Source of the DNA: Phycisphaerales bacterium
GTDB taxonomy: Bacteria; Planctomycetota; Phycisphaerae; UBA1845; UTPLA1
Length of the DNA stretch: 64,000 nucleotides
Reading direction: 5' to 3'
Assembly (NCBI GenBank): GCA_020639075.1
Contig: JACKHI010000001.1
Location: forward strand, 744,001-808,000
The position numbers and the translations under genes are program-made. The notes below the pieces were generated by a model that was given only the letters and a program-made list of their open reading frames with translations, was not told the origin of the DNA and searched no databases. This document shows positions 55,689 through 64,000 of the stretch, piece by piece (position 1 is the stretch's first letter; each line of letters starts with the position of its first letter).

Positions 55689-57250
55689 CCCCAAAGCGAA
55701 GCGTCTACCTCGAAACGATGGGCTGTCAGATGAACGCCCTCGACAGCGAGCTGGCCCTCGGCTCGCTCATGCAGCGCGGCTATCAACTGACGGGCGACCT
55801 GTTGAGCGCCGATCTCGTCGTGATCAACACGTGCTCCGTCCGCCAACATGCCGAGGACAAGGTCTACTCCCGCCTCGGCCAGATCAAGGGCGGCAAGACG
55901 ATGCGCCGCGAAGGTCAGATCGTGGCCGTCATCGGCTGCATGGCGGAACGCGACGGCGACGGTCTCCTCGACAAGATGCCGCATGTGGACATCCTGTGCG
56001 GCCCCAGCGAATTGCATCGCCTGCCGGGGCTCGTCAATGATGTCGAAGCAACGCGCGAACGCGCGATCGCGTTGTCGGGCCGGCTTCGCGACCACACGAC
56101 AAATACCGTGGCTCGCGTCGAGCACGATGATCTCGAAGCGCTCGACTCCAGCCGGCACTTCGGCGTTTCGCAGCACGCGGCCATGCCGAAGATCTTCGGC
56201 CGGCACCAGGCGTACGTCCGCATCACGCGCGGTTGCAACAAGTTCTGCACCTTCTGCGTCGTCCCCTACACGCGCGGTCCCGAACAGCATCGGCCGCCGG
56301 GGCAGATCGTCGAGGAGGTTCGACAGCTTGCGGACAACGGCGTCGTGGAAGTGACGCTGCTCGGACAGACGGTCAATCACTACCACTTCGATCCGAAGGG
56401 CCCCGAGAATACGAGCTTCGCCCAACTGATTCGCCGCGTGCATGACGAAGTGCCACAACTGCCCCGATTGCGCTTCGTCACGAGCTATCCGCGCGACTTC
56501 ACCGACGAGGCGCTGCGAGTGATGGCGGAGTCGCCGCGCATATGCAAATACCTGCACATTCCGGCGCAGAGCGGTAGCGACAGCCAGCTCAAGCGGATGA
56601 ATCGCGGCTACACCGCCGACGAATACATGCGGTTGATCGATCGCGCTCGCGCGCTGATGCCGGATCTCGCGATCGCGGGCGACATGATCGTCGGCTTCAG
56701 CGGCGAAACGGAAGAGGATTTCCAGAAGAGTCTCGATCTGCTGCGTTACTGCAGGTACAAGAACTGCTTCGTGTTCAAGTACTCGCCGCGGCCGGGCACG
56801 AACGCGGATGGGCGACTGCCGGACGATGTGCCGGAAGAAGAGAAGCGCCGTCGCAACAATGAGATGCTGGCCGTCCAGGCGGAAGTGAGCCTGTCGAACC
56901 ACCGGTCGATGCTCGGCACGAAACACGAAGTGCTCGTGGAAGGACGGAGCAAGGCGGAGCTGAAGCGACAGGAGAGCGAACAGGAACGCGGCGGGGAGAT
57001 TGATCGCAACGCGGAAACACTGGGTGGCAAGCACCCAGTGGCACGTAGGATCCAGCTGGTTGGACGCACGCAGGGCGATCAAATCGTCGTATTCGACGGC
57101 GAGTCCGATTGGATCGGCCGCTTCGCCAATATCGAGATCATCGCGGCGACGCCGTATACGCTGCACGGGCAAGTGGCGGATGCGGCCGATGTTTCGGAGC
57201 CGAGTTCGGCAGGCGGTCGTGCCATATCACTGTCAGTGCTGCGGGGCTGA
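55685..57250 (+). CDS. miaB: tRNA-2-methylthio-N6-dimethylallyladenosine synthase MiaB
   Basis: Adds a methylthio group to i6A at position 37 of tRNAs that read UNN codons, using radical SAM and a second [4Fe-4S] cluster. 521 aa, slightly longer than usual. The N-terminal domain has the three cluster Cys in MGCQMN, NTCSVR and GCMAER; the radical SAM motif is CNKFCTFC; YTRGPEQHR follows. The central barrel has SGSDSQLKRMNRGY and the C-terminus a TRAM domain (FANIEIIAATPYTLHG). It overlaps the upstream TPR gene by 4 bp. Core machinery, not accessory. Confidence 0.97.
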   Translation: MTPKRSVYLETMGCQMNALDSELALGSLMQRGYQLTGDLLSADLVVINTCSVRQHAEDKVYSRLGQIKGGKTMRREGQIVAVIGCMAERDGDGLLDKMPHVDILCGPSELHRLPGLVNDVEATRERAIALSGRLRDHTTNTVARVEHDDLEALDSSRHFGVSQHAAMPKIFGRHQAYVRITRGCNKFCTFCVVPYTRGPEQHRPPGQIVEEVRQLADNGVVEVTLLGQTVNHYHFDPKGPENTSFAQLIRRVHDEVPQLPRLRFVTSYPRDFTDEALRVMAESPRICKYLHIPAQSGSDSQLKRMNRGYTADEYMRLIDRARALMPDLAIAGDMIVGFSGETEEDFQKSLDLLRYCRYKNCFVFKYSPRPGTNADGRLPDDVPEEEKRRRNNEMLAVQAEVSLSNHRSMLGTKHEVLVEGRSKAELKRQESEQERGGEIDRNAETLGGKHPVARRIQLVGRTQGDQIVVFDGESDWIGRFANIEIIAATPYTLHGQVADAADVSEPSSAGGRAISLSVLRG

Positions 57251-57581
57251 GCGCAAGCACGATCGACGAACCCGACACTGCGAAAATCACCGGTGCTTCG
57301 CCCATCAATCGCAGGTCACAGCGCATTTCTCTGCAACGATCGAATTCACCGAGACTCCCTACTCTGACGCGTCGACAGGAATATACGAAGCGCCAAAAAC
57401 CGGTTTTTCGGTGGCCGTTCATGTCGCGCGCTTCGTCAACAAGGTAGCGGGCTTAAAGGACTTTACGTTTCCGAGTCGCAATGCCGCCGTTCAGGGATTC
57501 GACAAGCCCTCGTGAACGATCCGGAAAAATCTCTTCAGTTTGACCCGTGCGATGTGTTAGGCTGATGAGTGAGAAACCGAA

Positions 57582-57607
57582 GTGACCGGCGAAATTTCGC
57601 CGTTCAC
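57582..57607. promoter_or_regulatory. 26-bp inverted repeat, operator-like
   Basis: GTGA-C-CGGCGAAA / TTTCGCCG-T-TCAC with one mismatched pair (57586/57603) and a perfect 16-bp core. It lies about 165 bp before ATG 57771. The size and symmetry fit a dimeric regulator site, though an RNA hairpin is also possible. Confidence 0.5.
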
Positions 57608-57759
57608 GTTGACCCTTCGACCATCGACATCGTGATGCAGCTATCTCCTGGCTCTAGTGAGATGCCGCTTCGCACGATGACAAATCGAATTTGAAACGAA
57701 GCGTGGCAAATGCTGTCATCAGCAGGTCTACCCGGGTTCTGTCTACTTCATTTCATCGC

Positions 57760-57770
57760 GGAGGTGATCC
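57760..57770 (+). promoter_or_regulatory. Unusually full ribosome binding site
   Basis: GGAGGTGATCC ends right before ATG 57771. It matches an 11-nt stretch complementary to the usual 3' end of 16S rRNA, much longer than the typical site in this window. Confidence 0.75.
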
Positions 57771-58571
57771 ATGGTATCGAAAGTGTCCTTCCAACCTCGC
57801 ATCATTGGCTGTATTTGCCTGTGCATGCTCACGGCAAGCACCGCCCTGGCTGATGACCCGCCCGAGAGCGCTACAAGCAAATTCCTCGGTGCAGTTGCGG
57901 ATCGAGGCAACGTCTCGTTCGTACTGCAGCAGGCCTCGCCGCTCTTTGGCGGCCGCGAGTACTACGTCTCCGGCGAAGGTCGCATCGTCATCGTCGATAT
58001 CCGACGGCAGCCGGATGGGGAGTTTATCGAGAGGCGATTCGAAATGGCGGATGCGTCGGAAGAGACCGACAAGCTGATCGCGATGATTCGCCAAGTCGAC
58101 TTGTTGAGCATACCGCTCGAACAAAAGGACCAACCCAGGCGAACGTGTTCGACGCCGCCATTGTTCATCATCAGAAACGGGGCTGGCGACGTGAAGGCGC
58201 TGCCGCAGATCAAAGCGGCGCCGACGAAGGAATATGAATCCGTCTGTATGGCGATCGCGGCCCTGATGAAGCTCACGCGCGGAAAGGAGGCCGTGTATCA
58301 AGGTGATTACGACACGACGTTCAATCCCAACGGATTCGAGTGGACGCAACCGATTCTCGCGCCGGGCAAGAAGATCCGATGGGCGCCGCACGCAACGCCC
58401 GGCGAAATCGAACAGGCTGAACAAGCGTATCGCGCAAAGGTCGAGATCCAACTGAAACAGGTGCAGGAGAATCAAACCAGGGAAGCGAAACGTCGCGAGA
58501 CGCCGACCAGCGAACCGAAGCCGGTTGACGACCAACCTGACGACAATCCGCAGCCGGACAAGAAACCCTGA
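57771..58571 (+). CDS. Secreted protein of unknown function
   Basis: 266 aa. Signal peptide (MVSKVSFQPRIIGCICLCMLTASTALA) followed by an alpha/beta domain of about 200 residues with a small Cys motif (RRTCSTPPLFIIRNG) and SVCMAIAALMKLTRG. The C-terminal 60 residues form a charged helix and a Pro/Asp/Lys-rich tail (KPVDDQPDDNPQPDKKP). I do not recognise the family. The strong ribosome binding site predicts high translation. The next gene on the same strand starts 55 bp downstream, so the two may be one operon. Confidence 0.78.
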   Translation: MVSKVSFQPRIIGCICLCMLTASTALADDPPESATSKFLGAVADRGNVSFVLQQASPLFGGREYYVSGEGRIVIVDIRRQPDGEFIERRFEMADASEETDKLIAMIRQVDLLSIPLEQKDQPRRTCSTPPLFIIRNGAGDVKALPQIKAAPTKEYESVCMAIAALMKLTRGKEAVYQGDYDTTFNPNGFEWTQPILAPGKKIRWAPHATPGEIEQAEQAYRAKVEIQLKQVQENQTREAKRRETPTSEPKPVDDQPDDNPQPDKKP

Positions 58572-58626
58572 TGGATGACTCAATCCAAGTCGGCCGTCGC
58601 GCATCGCGACTGGCAGGAGATATTCG

Positions 58627-61600
58627 ATGAAACGGGAACCACTTACGAACACTCGGCGGACGTATCTGTCCGGATTCGCGCGCGGTGCGGCGATTCTGGC
58701 GTTCCTGGCAATATGGGCGCCCGCCGCTCACGCATATAACTTCACATTCTTCGGCGGACACAAAGGCCGGCCAGGCGTCACGACGGGCCCCGCCGGAACC
58801 AACGATTTTCTCTACTCCTGGGATCGCCCTGACCATGGGACGATTACCTGGTGGCTGGACCGCGATACGCTTCCGGCCGGTCAATGCGACGATGCGTGTC
58901 TCGCCGCGCTTCGCGCACTCGTGCAGCCGGAGCTGGACAAGTGGGCGCTCTGGATTCGCGTCGGGTTCACCGAAGCGGCGGATGCGGCGTCGGCTGATGT
59001 ACTGATTCACTTTATCAACGTCCCGTCCGGCGGCGCCGACGCGGGGCCCTTGACCAATGCCGGGACGACGCTGACGAAGGCGGAGATCCGCATTGACCCG
59101 GACTCTGAAGCCGACTGGAGCACGGCGACCGCCCAAGCTCGCTTCTGCTACTATGTTCTGCATGAATGGGGTCACGTATTGGGCCTGGGCGATCTGTACC
59201 TGATCGATCACGGCGACGCGACATTCGAAGGAGAGGATTTCTGCGATCATGGGCTGCCATCCGGGCCGCCCCCTGCCGGTGCACCGGGATTACCCGACAC
59301 ACGAACGAAAACCGACAACCCGATGCAGGCCTACGGCGTCAAGACGCTGGACAACGACAGCATTCACGGCGCGGAGTGGCTTTGGGGATGCTCGGGCAGC
59401 AACGGAATCGTGACGGGCGAACTGGCAACACGAACCGGCTCCAACAATGCCAACACGGCGGCAGTGCATCACGGACTGACGCAGACGCCGAAGACGTGGA
59501 CCTATCGCGGCAGCGTCGCCGCATCCGGCGGAGCCGCGAAAGTCACGCTGTTCTTTCTCGGGATCCAGGCGGCGCGCGATGTCGGGCCCGGCGCATGGAC
59601 GCCGACGATCTACCCGGATCGCGTCGAATTCGACAATCCCGGGCCGTACGAGGGCAATTTCAAGTTCCAGCTCGACTGCGATCAGGGACCGGAGCGATAT
59701 GGCAACGCGACAGTGGCGGGCTCCGCATCAACCAGCTTCACGGCGACGCCCGCCGGCGGCGGCCCTCAGTTGTTCCCGTTCGATCAGGTCTTCGGCGCCG
59801 ATTGCGGCGAACTCTATTACCTGCTGACCTGCACGAACGCCACGCCTGCAACCGTATCGTCCGTCAGTCTCGAATTCGCAGGCACCGGTCCCCTGACAAT
59901 CGACCCGATTACCGTGGCGGCTCCGGGTTGCGCCGTGCCGACGATCACGACCAGCGGCAGCCCCAATCTGGTTGTCGTCGATTTCGGCTCTCCGTGCGTA
60001 CAGCCCAGTGCGTCGATCTCATTCGTGGCAAGTCGCTCGAATTCGCCGATTCCGTTGACCTTGATCGCCGGCTCCTGGTCGGACGGCGGGACCGGCGGCG
60101 GGCCGCTGATTCCGGAAGATATCAACATCGACTGCTTCATCGATCGGGTTCCGAACGGATTTGCGTGGTCGATTCGCAAGCAAACGCGATACGTCTATGT
60201 CAACTCAATTTACAGCCCGTGGTTCCATCCGCCCGGCAATTGCTGGTTCCGTTGGTGCTGCTATACATCGAGGGACTGTTACGCGCGGCGCATCCTTTAC
60301 GTCTACAAGACTGTGTTCGGCCGGTTGTTCCGGCTTCGACGATGCGTGCCGCTGACAGGTTGGAAGTTTGTGCGGAGCCTGCCGGGAGGTTGGGATCTCG
60401 TTCGGCAAACGTGGCCGCCCGACGGTATCGTCATCAACGGTCCGATCGGTCCGCCGCCGAACAACCCGATTCTGCTACCCGACTTGGCAGTCAGCCATGG
60501 CGAAGCGGCGGACGCAATCCACTCGGACAACGCCGGCGTGTCGTATCGACCGGGGGCGGATTTCTCGAGTGCATTCCAGGATGCGCGCAACGCTCTCGAT
60601 ATCAGCCTCATCGGCAACGGTACGCCCCCGCCGCTCTCGGGCGATTTCGTCGTCGCCGTCCAGGCAGCGGCGCCCGGATACTGCAATGCCGCATTGGCGC
60701 TCGCCCCGCTTCTCGAGGAGATCGATCTCGTCTTCGACATGGAACCGGACCCTCTGCTCGACTTGATTCGAATTGATATTCAAACGATGCAGAACGCGCT
60801 GGTTCAGATGTGCGGCCAGATGCAGACCGGCGTCGTCGTCGATCAGATCCCGTTCATCGAAATGAGTCAGGCGATGGGTGCGTTCGGACTCCATCTGCAG
60901 CAACTTGCCGGCCAGGAACCGGATCATGCAGAGCGGTTCTTGAATGCATCGGAAGACGCCCAGGCCATTTCGCAGGCCTTCGACATGGCCGCCGCCTTCG
61001 TCGGATTGAACATGTACGACGGCGTCAATGACCTGTCGGAACGTGACCAATTCCTGTGGACGCAAGTCGCTCGGTTCCCGAACGAGTTGCACCAGCTGGC
61101 TCTGGCAATGGGACCCCACGCGCGGATCAACATCCCGCTCGACCCGCCGACGTTCCAATCCTGGCAGGCCGAGGACCTGGGCGAGGCGGTCGTGACGCTC
61201 GTCGATCGGAACGACGTCAACAGCGGCGACGTTCTCGACGAGTACCGCGCGAAACTGTCGGAGTTCGGCAAGCTCGTGATTCCGCGGCCGGATCGCCCGG
61301 ATGGGAATGTCGACATCGGCGTGCCGCTGCGCGTTCGCGTCAAGTACCCGCGACATCTCAGCCGGGTCGTCGATATTCCCGTCGGCGACGGTCGCAACGC
61401 GATCATGCCCCCGCTGATCCCCGGCGACGTCAACGATGACGATTGCATTGACGCCGTCGATGTCAATCTCGTGGCAGGTGACATCGGGCTTGGTGGACCG
61501 ACAGCCCCCGTGGTTCCGCCGACAGACGTCGACGGCGACGGCCAAGTCACGCCGATCGACCTGTTGATCGTACAATCCAACGCAGGCCTGTGCGGTCAAG

Positions 61601-61926
61601 CCCTCAACGACTGCGACAACAACGGCGTGGACGACCAGGTCGATATCGACAATGGCACGGCGACGGATTGCGACGGCAACGGTATTCCGGATGTCTGCGA
61701 CGTGTTGTACGGCTTCTCGGAGGACCCGTGCGCGGTCACATGTGAGTGTCCGGGCGACGTCAACAATGACGGCGTCCTGAACGGTCTCGACGTCCCGGCG
61801 TTCGTCTCTTGCCTCTTGACGGAGGGCTGCGGTTGCGCCGACGTGGATGAGAACGGCGTCGTGGACCTGGTTGCGGACATCGCGCTGTTTGCAGAAAAGC
61901 TCGTCAGCGGGCAGACGTGTAACTGA
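58627..61926 (+). CDS. Secreted metzincin-like metalloprotease with C-terminal dockerin
   Basis: 1099 aa. Signal peptide (about 1-37). The protease domain (about 45-260) has HEWGHVLGLGD at residues 179-189: HExxHxxGxxD, the form seen in snapalysin-type enzymes, where the third zinc ligand is Asp rather than the matrixin His. A Met-turn-like NPMQAYG follows. Next are a proprotein/PKD-like beta region, an odd Trp/Arg/Cys-rich segment (about residues 510-585), a helical region, and two EF-hand/dockerin pairs ending with GDVNNDGVLNGLDVPAF and DVDENGVVDLVADIALF. CAGGAG lies 7 nt before ATG 58627. A terminator follows. Confidence 0.88.
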   Translation: MKREPLTNTRRTYLSGFARGAAILAFLAIWAPAAHAYNFTFFGGHKGRPGVTTGPAGTNDFLYSWDRPDHGTITWWLDRDTLPAGQCDDACLAALRALVQPELDKWALWIRVGFTEAADAASADVLIHFINVPSGGADAGPLTNAGTTLTKAEIRIDPDSEADWSTATAQARFCYYVLHEWGHVLGLGDLYLIDHGDATFEGEDFCDHGLPSGPPPAGAPGLPDTRTKTDNPMQAYGVKTLDNDSIHGAEWLWGCSGSNGIVTGELATRTGSNNANTAAVHHGLTQTPKTWTYRGSVAASGGAAKVTLFFLGIQAARDVGPGAWTPTIYPDRVEFDNPGPYEGNFKFQLDCDQGPERYGNATVAGSASTSFTATPAGGGPQLFPFDQVFGADCGELYYLLTCTNATPATVSSVSLEFAGTGPLTIDPITVAAPGCAVPTITTSGSPNLVVVDFGSPCVQPSASISFVASRSNSPIPLTLIAGSWSDGGTGGGPLIPEDINIDCFIDRVPNGFAWSIRKQTRYVYVNSIYSPWFHPPGNCWFRWCCYTSRDCYARRILYVYKTVFGRLFRLRRCVPLTGWKFVRSLPGGWDLVRQTWPPDGIVINGPIGPPPNNPILLPDLAVSHGEAADAIHSDNAGVSYRPGADFSSAFQDARNALDISLIGNGTPPPLSGDFVVAVQAAAPGYCNAALALAPLLEEIDLVFDMEPDPLLDLIRIDIQTMQNALVQMCGQMQTGVVVDQIPFIEMSQAMGAFGLHLQQLAGQEPDHAERFLNASEDAQAISQAFDMAAAFVGLNMYDGVNDLSERDQFLWTQVARFPNELHQLALAMGPHARINIPLDPPTFQSWQAEDLGEAVVTLVDRNDVNSGDVLDEYRAKLSEFGKLVIPRPDRPDGNVDIGVPLRVRVKYPRHLSRVVDIPVGDGRNAIMPPLIPGDVNDDDCIDAVDVNLVAGDIGLGGPTAPVVPPTDVDGDGQVTPIDLLIVQSNAGLCGQALNDCDNNGVDDQVDIDNGTATDCDGNGIPDVCDVLYGFSEDPCAVTCECPGDVNNDGVLNGLDVPAFVSCLLTEGCGCADVDENGVVDLVADIALFAEKLVSGQTCN

Positions 61927-61963
61927 ACCCGCGTCGATCACTGCTTGCGTTCTACACTCGCGG

Positions 61964-62003
61964 ACGCCGACGTCGAAGGACGTCGGCGTTCGCTTTCTAC
62001 TTT
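61964..62003 (+). terminator. Intrinsic terminator after the metalloprotease gene
   Basis: 11-bp perfect stem ACGCCGACGTC / GACGTCGGCGT with a GAAG tetraloop, 38 bp after the stop, followed by TCGCTTTCTACTTT. Confidence 0.8.
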
Positions 62004-62141
62004 GGGGTTCCTGCCTTGTCGTTTCCTTTCTCTGTTCGAACGAAGTCGTCGGAAGACTCTATGGCTTCGGAATCGGAAGATCCGAACGAAACCGGTTGAT
62101 GCGGTAATGGCGCCCTCGAACATATGAAGCCGGGCCAGCGA

Positions 62142-63116
62142 CTACTCGAACGCCGATCGATCCATCGGCTTGAACGACATCCGCGCACTGACATCGGGAA
62201 TATCGCGCGAGAGATCCTCGAAGTTGGCCTTGATGGCATCGATGGACCCGAGTTCGACCTTCAACGTCTCGGCCGTCTGCTGGATGTGCTTGACGATGTT
62301 GTCGAGCAGCTTCTGAACCAGCGCGTCGGGATTGCTGCTCAGCGTTTCGACGTGGGCGAACAGCAGCCCCACAGCCTCCATCTCGGAGCCGTTCAACGCG
62401 ATGTCGGCAAGCGTCGCGGCCGCGGCGACGGCGGCGGCGAACTTGGAAGGCGCCTCATCCGCCGCCGACATCAGCGGATCGAAGTGATGCTGTCTGACTG
62501 CGTCGATGATTTCCGTTTCGAGTTTCCAGTCCTGGAGAATCGCGGCCCCGACATCGGCGTGCGTCAATCCGAGTTCGCGCCGTTCGATTTCGTGAATCGG
62601 CCGCGCGCCGGGCATTCGAAGTTGACGCAGCACACTCGCGTATCGTTGCGGAATGCCGAACGCCATGAGACCAATGCCGAAATCGCAGAGCAGGCCGGCC
62701 GTGCTGGCGGCAGCTGCCAACCTGGGCAGAATGTCCTCACAGATATCGCGTGCCGCCACACTCGTCGCGAAAGCTGACTGCCAATACCGCGAAGTGTCGA
62801 ATCCCTCGGGCTTCGTGCGGCCGAGACCGTCGACGACGTGCTGATTGATGACGGCGGCGCGAACGCGCTTCAGTCCGAGCCGCATACAGGCGTCGCCGAC
62901 GTTGGAGGTCGGCGTGTTGAATCCGTACAACGCGCTGTTCGCTTCACGAAGCAGTTGAGCCGTCAGTCCGGAGTCGCGGCTGACGGCGCTGGCGACAATG
63001 CGAATGTCGCAATCGGAATCGCGCGTCAGCTCGAGGACTTTGAAGACCGTCTGGGACGGCGCCGGGATCTTCGGACTTGCGCGCACCTGGTCGATGATGG
63101 CCTGCGTTGAAGACAT
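62142..63116 (-). CDS. HDOD domain protein
   Basis: 324 aa with the HDOD output domain (about 14-210): PSQTVFKVLELTRDSD, SRDSGLTAQLLREANSALYG, GLKRVRAAVINQHVV, and later LTHADVGAAILQDWKLETEIIDAVRQHH. HDOD is an HD-like domain without the full catalytic set, used in regulation of motility, DNA uptake and stress responses. No receiver or GGDEF domain is attached, so the input is unknown. It is convergent with the metalloprotease gene and lies 81 bp after a TPR lipoprotein on the same strand. Confidence 0.92.
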   Translation of the reverse strand: MSSTQAIIDQVRASPKIPAPSQTVFKVLELTRDSDCDIRIVASAVSRDSGLTAQLLREANSALYGFNTPTSNVGDACMRLGLKRVRAAVINQHVVDGLGRTKPEGFDTSRYWQSAFATSVAARDICEDILPRLAAAASTAGLLCDFGIGLMAFGIPQRYASVLRQLRMPGARPIHEIERRELGLTHADVGAAILQDWKLETEIIDAVRQHHFDPLMSAADEAPSKFAAAVAAAATLADIALNGSEMEAVGLLFAHVETLSSNPDALVQKLLDNIVKHIQQTAETLKVELGSIDAIKANFEDLSRDIPDVSARMSFKPMDRSAFE

Positions 63117-63139
63117 ATCAGCATTGGATCATCGGCGCC

Positions 63140-63184
63140 GACAAATTGAAAGAGCGTTCCGCCCCCCTTTGCACTCCGGAACGC
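63140..63184 (-). terminator. Possible terminator after the TPR lipoprotein gene
   Basis: GCGTTCCG (63154-63161) / CGGAACGC (63177-63184), 8 bp with a 15-nt loop, followed on the minus strand by CTCTTTCAATTTG. The T content is moderate. Confidence 0.5.
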
Positions 63185-63197
63185 CCTTCATAATCTC

Positions 63198-63731
63198 TCA
63201 TAACGTATCGCCGCTTCGAGCGAGGTATGCCTTAATCTTCGGCTGGTCGGGACGCAGCTTGAGCGAATTCTCCCATGCGGCAATCGCCATCCGCTTCCAC
63301 GAAGGGCTCTTTTGCAGGTAATACAACTTCATGTAGCTGGTACCCAGATTGTGGTAACAATCAGCGTCGTTCGGCGTAATCCTGAGGATCTTGTTGTAAA
63401 TACCGATGGCCCGAAGCGGATCCCCGACACTCTCATAGCACGCCGCGAGATTGAAAAGCGATTCCGTCGAGTCCGGCCGCATGCGCGACGCTTCCTCGAA
63501 CGCCGCCATCGCCTCGGCATAGGATCTCTGCCGGGCGTACATCATTCCGGCGCGATACGCCTCGGCAAATCGAGACTGCTTCTGAGCAGGTGACAACTGC
63601 GACTCGTTCACGACGGCCGGCCGCGCCGAGATTCGGTTGTCGTTCATGTTCGAGCAGCCGCTCGACATCAACAACGCCGACGACAGCAGGCCGATCGCTA
63701 CGACTGGAATAGTCCCCTTGATGATATTCAT
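63198..63731 (-). CDS. TPR lipoprotein
   Basis: About 177 aa. A signal peptide ends with lipobox MSSGC, then three to four TPR helical pairs (AEAYRAGMMYARQRSYAEAMAAFEEASRMRP; SLFNLAACYESVGDPLRAIGIYNKILRITP; CYHNLGTSYMKLYYLQK; AAWENSLKLRPDQPK). It resembles PilF/NlpI-type envelope scaffolds. Two adjacent ATGs exist (63734 and 63731); the second is used because GAGG then lies 6 nt away. A gene running off the right edge ends 52 bp upstream on this strand and may be cotranscribed. Confidence 0.85.
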   Translation of the reverse strand: MNIIKGTIPVVAIGLLSSALLMSSGCSNMNDNRISARPAVVNESQLSPAQKQSRFAEAYRAGMMYARQRSYAEAMAAFEEASRMRPDSTESLFNLAACYESVGDPLRAIGIYNKILRITPNDADCYHNLGTSYMKLYYLQKSPSWKRMAIAAWENSLKLRPDQPKIKAYLARSGDTL

Positions 63732-63785
63732 CATTATCCTCTCGCCACGTTCATCTCGGCGGCCGTTCTATTCAACCGAACGACG

Positions 63786-63998
63786 CTACTCTCGTTCGGC
63801 AGCCGCCGCGGTTCGGCGGATATCCTCGAGGCGCTTCTGCTTCGCCAGTTCGTGGATCCGCTTCGGGTCCTGTTCGCCGGCGATTCGCAGTCGTTCCTCG
63901 CGCGGCCGAGACGCCGGCGCCGCCTGGCGCTGGATTTTCTCGATGCCCTCGGGCGCCATCGGTTCGTATCCGCCGTCGAATCCGCGGAGCCCGGATGT
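63786..63998 (-). CDS. C-terminal fragment of a protein cut by the right edge
   Basis: Open to the right edge, 70 codons then TAG at 63786-63788. The visible end is highly charged and helical (EKIQRQAAPASRPREERL and KRIHELAKQKRLEDIRR), like a coiled-coil or linker tail. It is in the same direction as the TPR lipoprotein, 52 bp after. The family cannot be named from this fragment. The absence of stops and the charge pattern support a real gene, but moderately. Confidence 0.6.
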   Translation of the reverse strand, partial: TSGLRGFDGGYEPMAPEGIEKIQRQAAPASRPREERLRIAGEQDPKRIHELAKQKRLEDIRRTAAAAERE

Positions 63999-64000
63999 TT

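Larger units (their letters stand above)
57251..57770 (+). other. Intergenic region with a large palindrome
   Basis: 520 bp between miaB and the next gene. No convincing gene. It holds a 14-bp palindrome AAAAACCGGTTTTT (57395-57408), the 26-bp inverted repeat at 57582-57607, and the ribosome binding site of the next gene at its end. Confidence 0.55.

Noticed and set aside
57395..57408. AAAAACCGGTTTTT as a miaB terminator
   Set aside because: The palindrome has no loop, is A/T at its ends rather than GC-stemmed with a T tail, and lies about 145 nt after the stop.
57000..57515. Open frame crossing the end of miaB
   Set aside because: A different frame inside miaB with an atypical product; miaB has all expected motifs to its stop at 57250.
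1..64000. tRNA, rRNA or CRISPR genes and insertion sequences
   Set aside because: The intergenic stretches were read for tRNA T-loops, transposase-type frames and spaced repeats; nothing convincing was found.

Overview
The window looks like chromosomal DNA of a planctomycete, probably Phycisphaerae-like. The grounds are: three Ser/Thr kinases fused to TPR or WD40 repeats, two of them paired with ECF sigma factors; a secreted protein with a planctomycete-type prepilin N-terminus; dockerin-like EF-hand pairs ending many secreted proteins; a PEP-CTERM sorting signal; a bactofilin; and very large calcium-binding repeat proteins. This is inference from gene content. No rRNA or tRNA gene was seen that could place the organism.

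Layout. 1-7 kb (+): a kinase/TPR gene cut by the window edge, a large lipoprotein with a clear terminator, and an ABC exporter pair. 7-12.6 kb (-): a pilin-like protein, then a histidine kinase, NtrC-type regulator and dockerin protein in one line, with an ATGA overlap between the last two. 13-18 kb (-): a galactose set of exported mutarotase, sodium/sugar symporter and galactokinase. 18-37 kb (-): a block of secreted proteins dominated by two giants. One is an RTX-like protein of about 2170 aa, the other a thrombospondin-type-3-like protein of about 2540 aa. An FG-GAP protein, a lipoprotein and a secreted protein of unknown function follow. 37-42 kb: a cadherin-like/dockerin protein (+) and an M14 carboxypeptidase with dockerin (-). 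42.8-50.2 kb: two ECF sigma/kinase cassettes arranged tail to tail. 50-64 kb: a secreted Ig-like protein, DEAD-box helicase, bactofilin, PrcB-like lipoprotein, a TPR protein coupled to miaB, a secreted protein, a metalloprotease with dockerin, an HDOD protein, a TPR lipoprotein, and a gene running off the right edge.

How the genes may work together. The secreted proteins share two kinds of module: calcium-binding Asp-rich repeats (RTX, TSP3, dockerin, FG-GAP) and a ~105-residue cadherin-like repeat with a conserved Cys pair. This suggests an extracellular or cell-surface matrix. The galactose genes form a complete route from external galactose to galactose-1-phosphate. The two-component system is translationally linked to a dockerin-type exoprotein. 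The sigma/kinase pairs look like signalling modules, each kinase probably acting on its neighbouring sigma factor.

The most unusual observations are: an internal PEP-CTERM signal followed at once by a second signal peptide inside the 18-24.6 kb ORF; a 19-copy 18-residue FGN variant of the RTX repeat; a 44-unit Cys/Asp array with regularly spaced long units; and an operator-like pair of TTGCGCAA sites that can fold over the ribosome binding site of the RTX gene.
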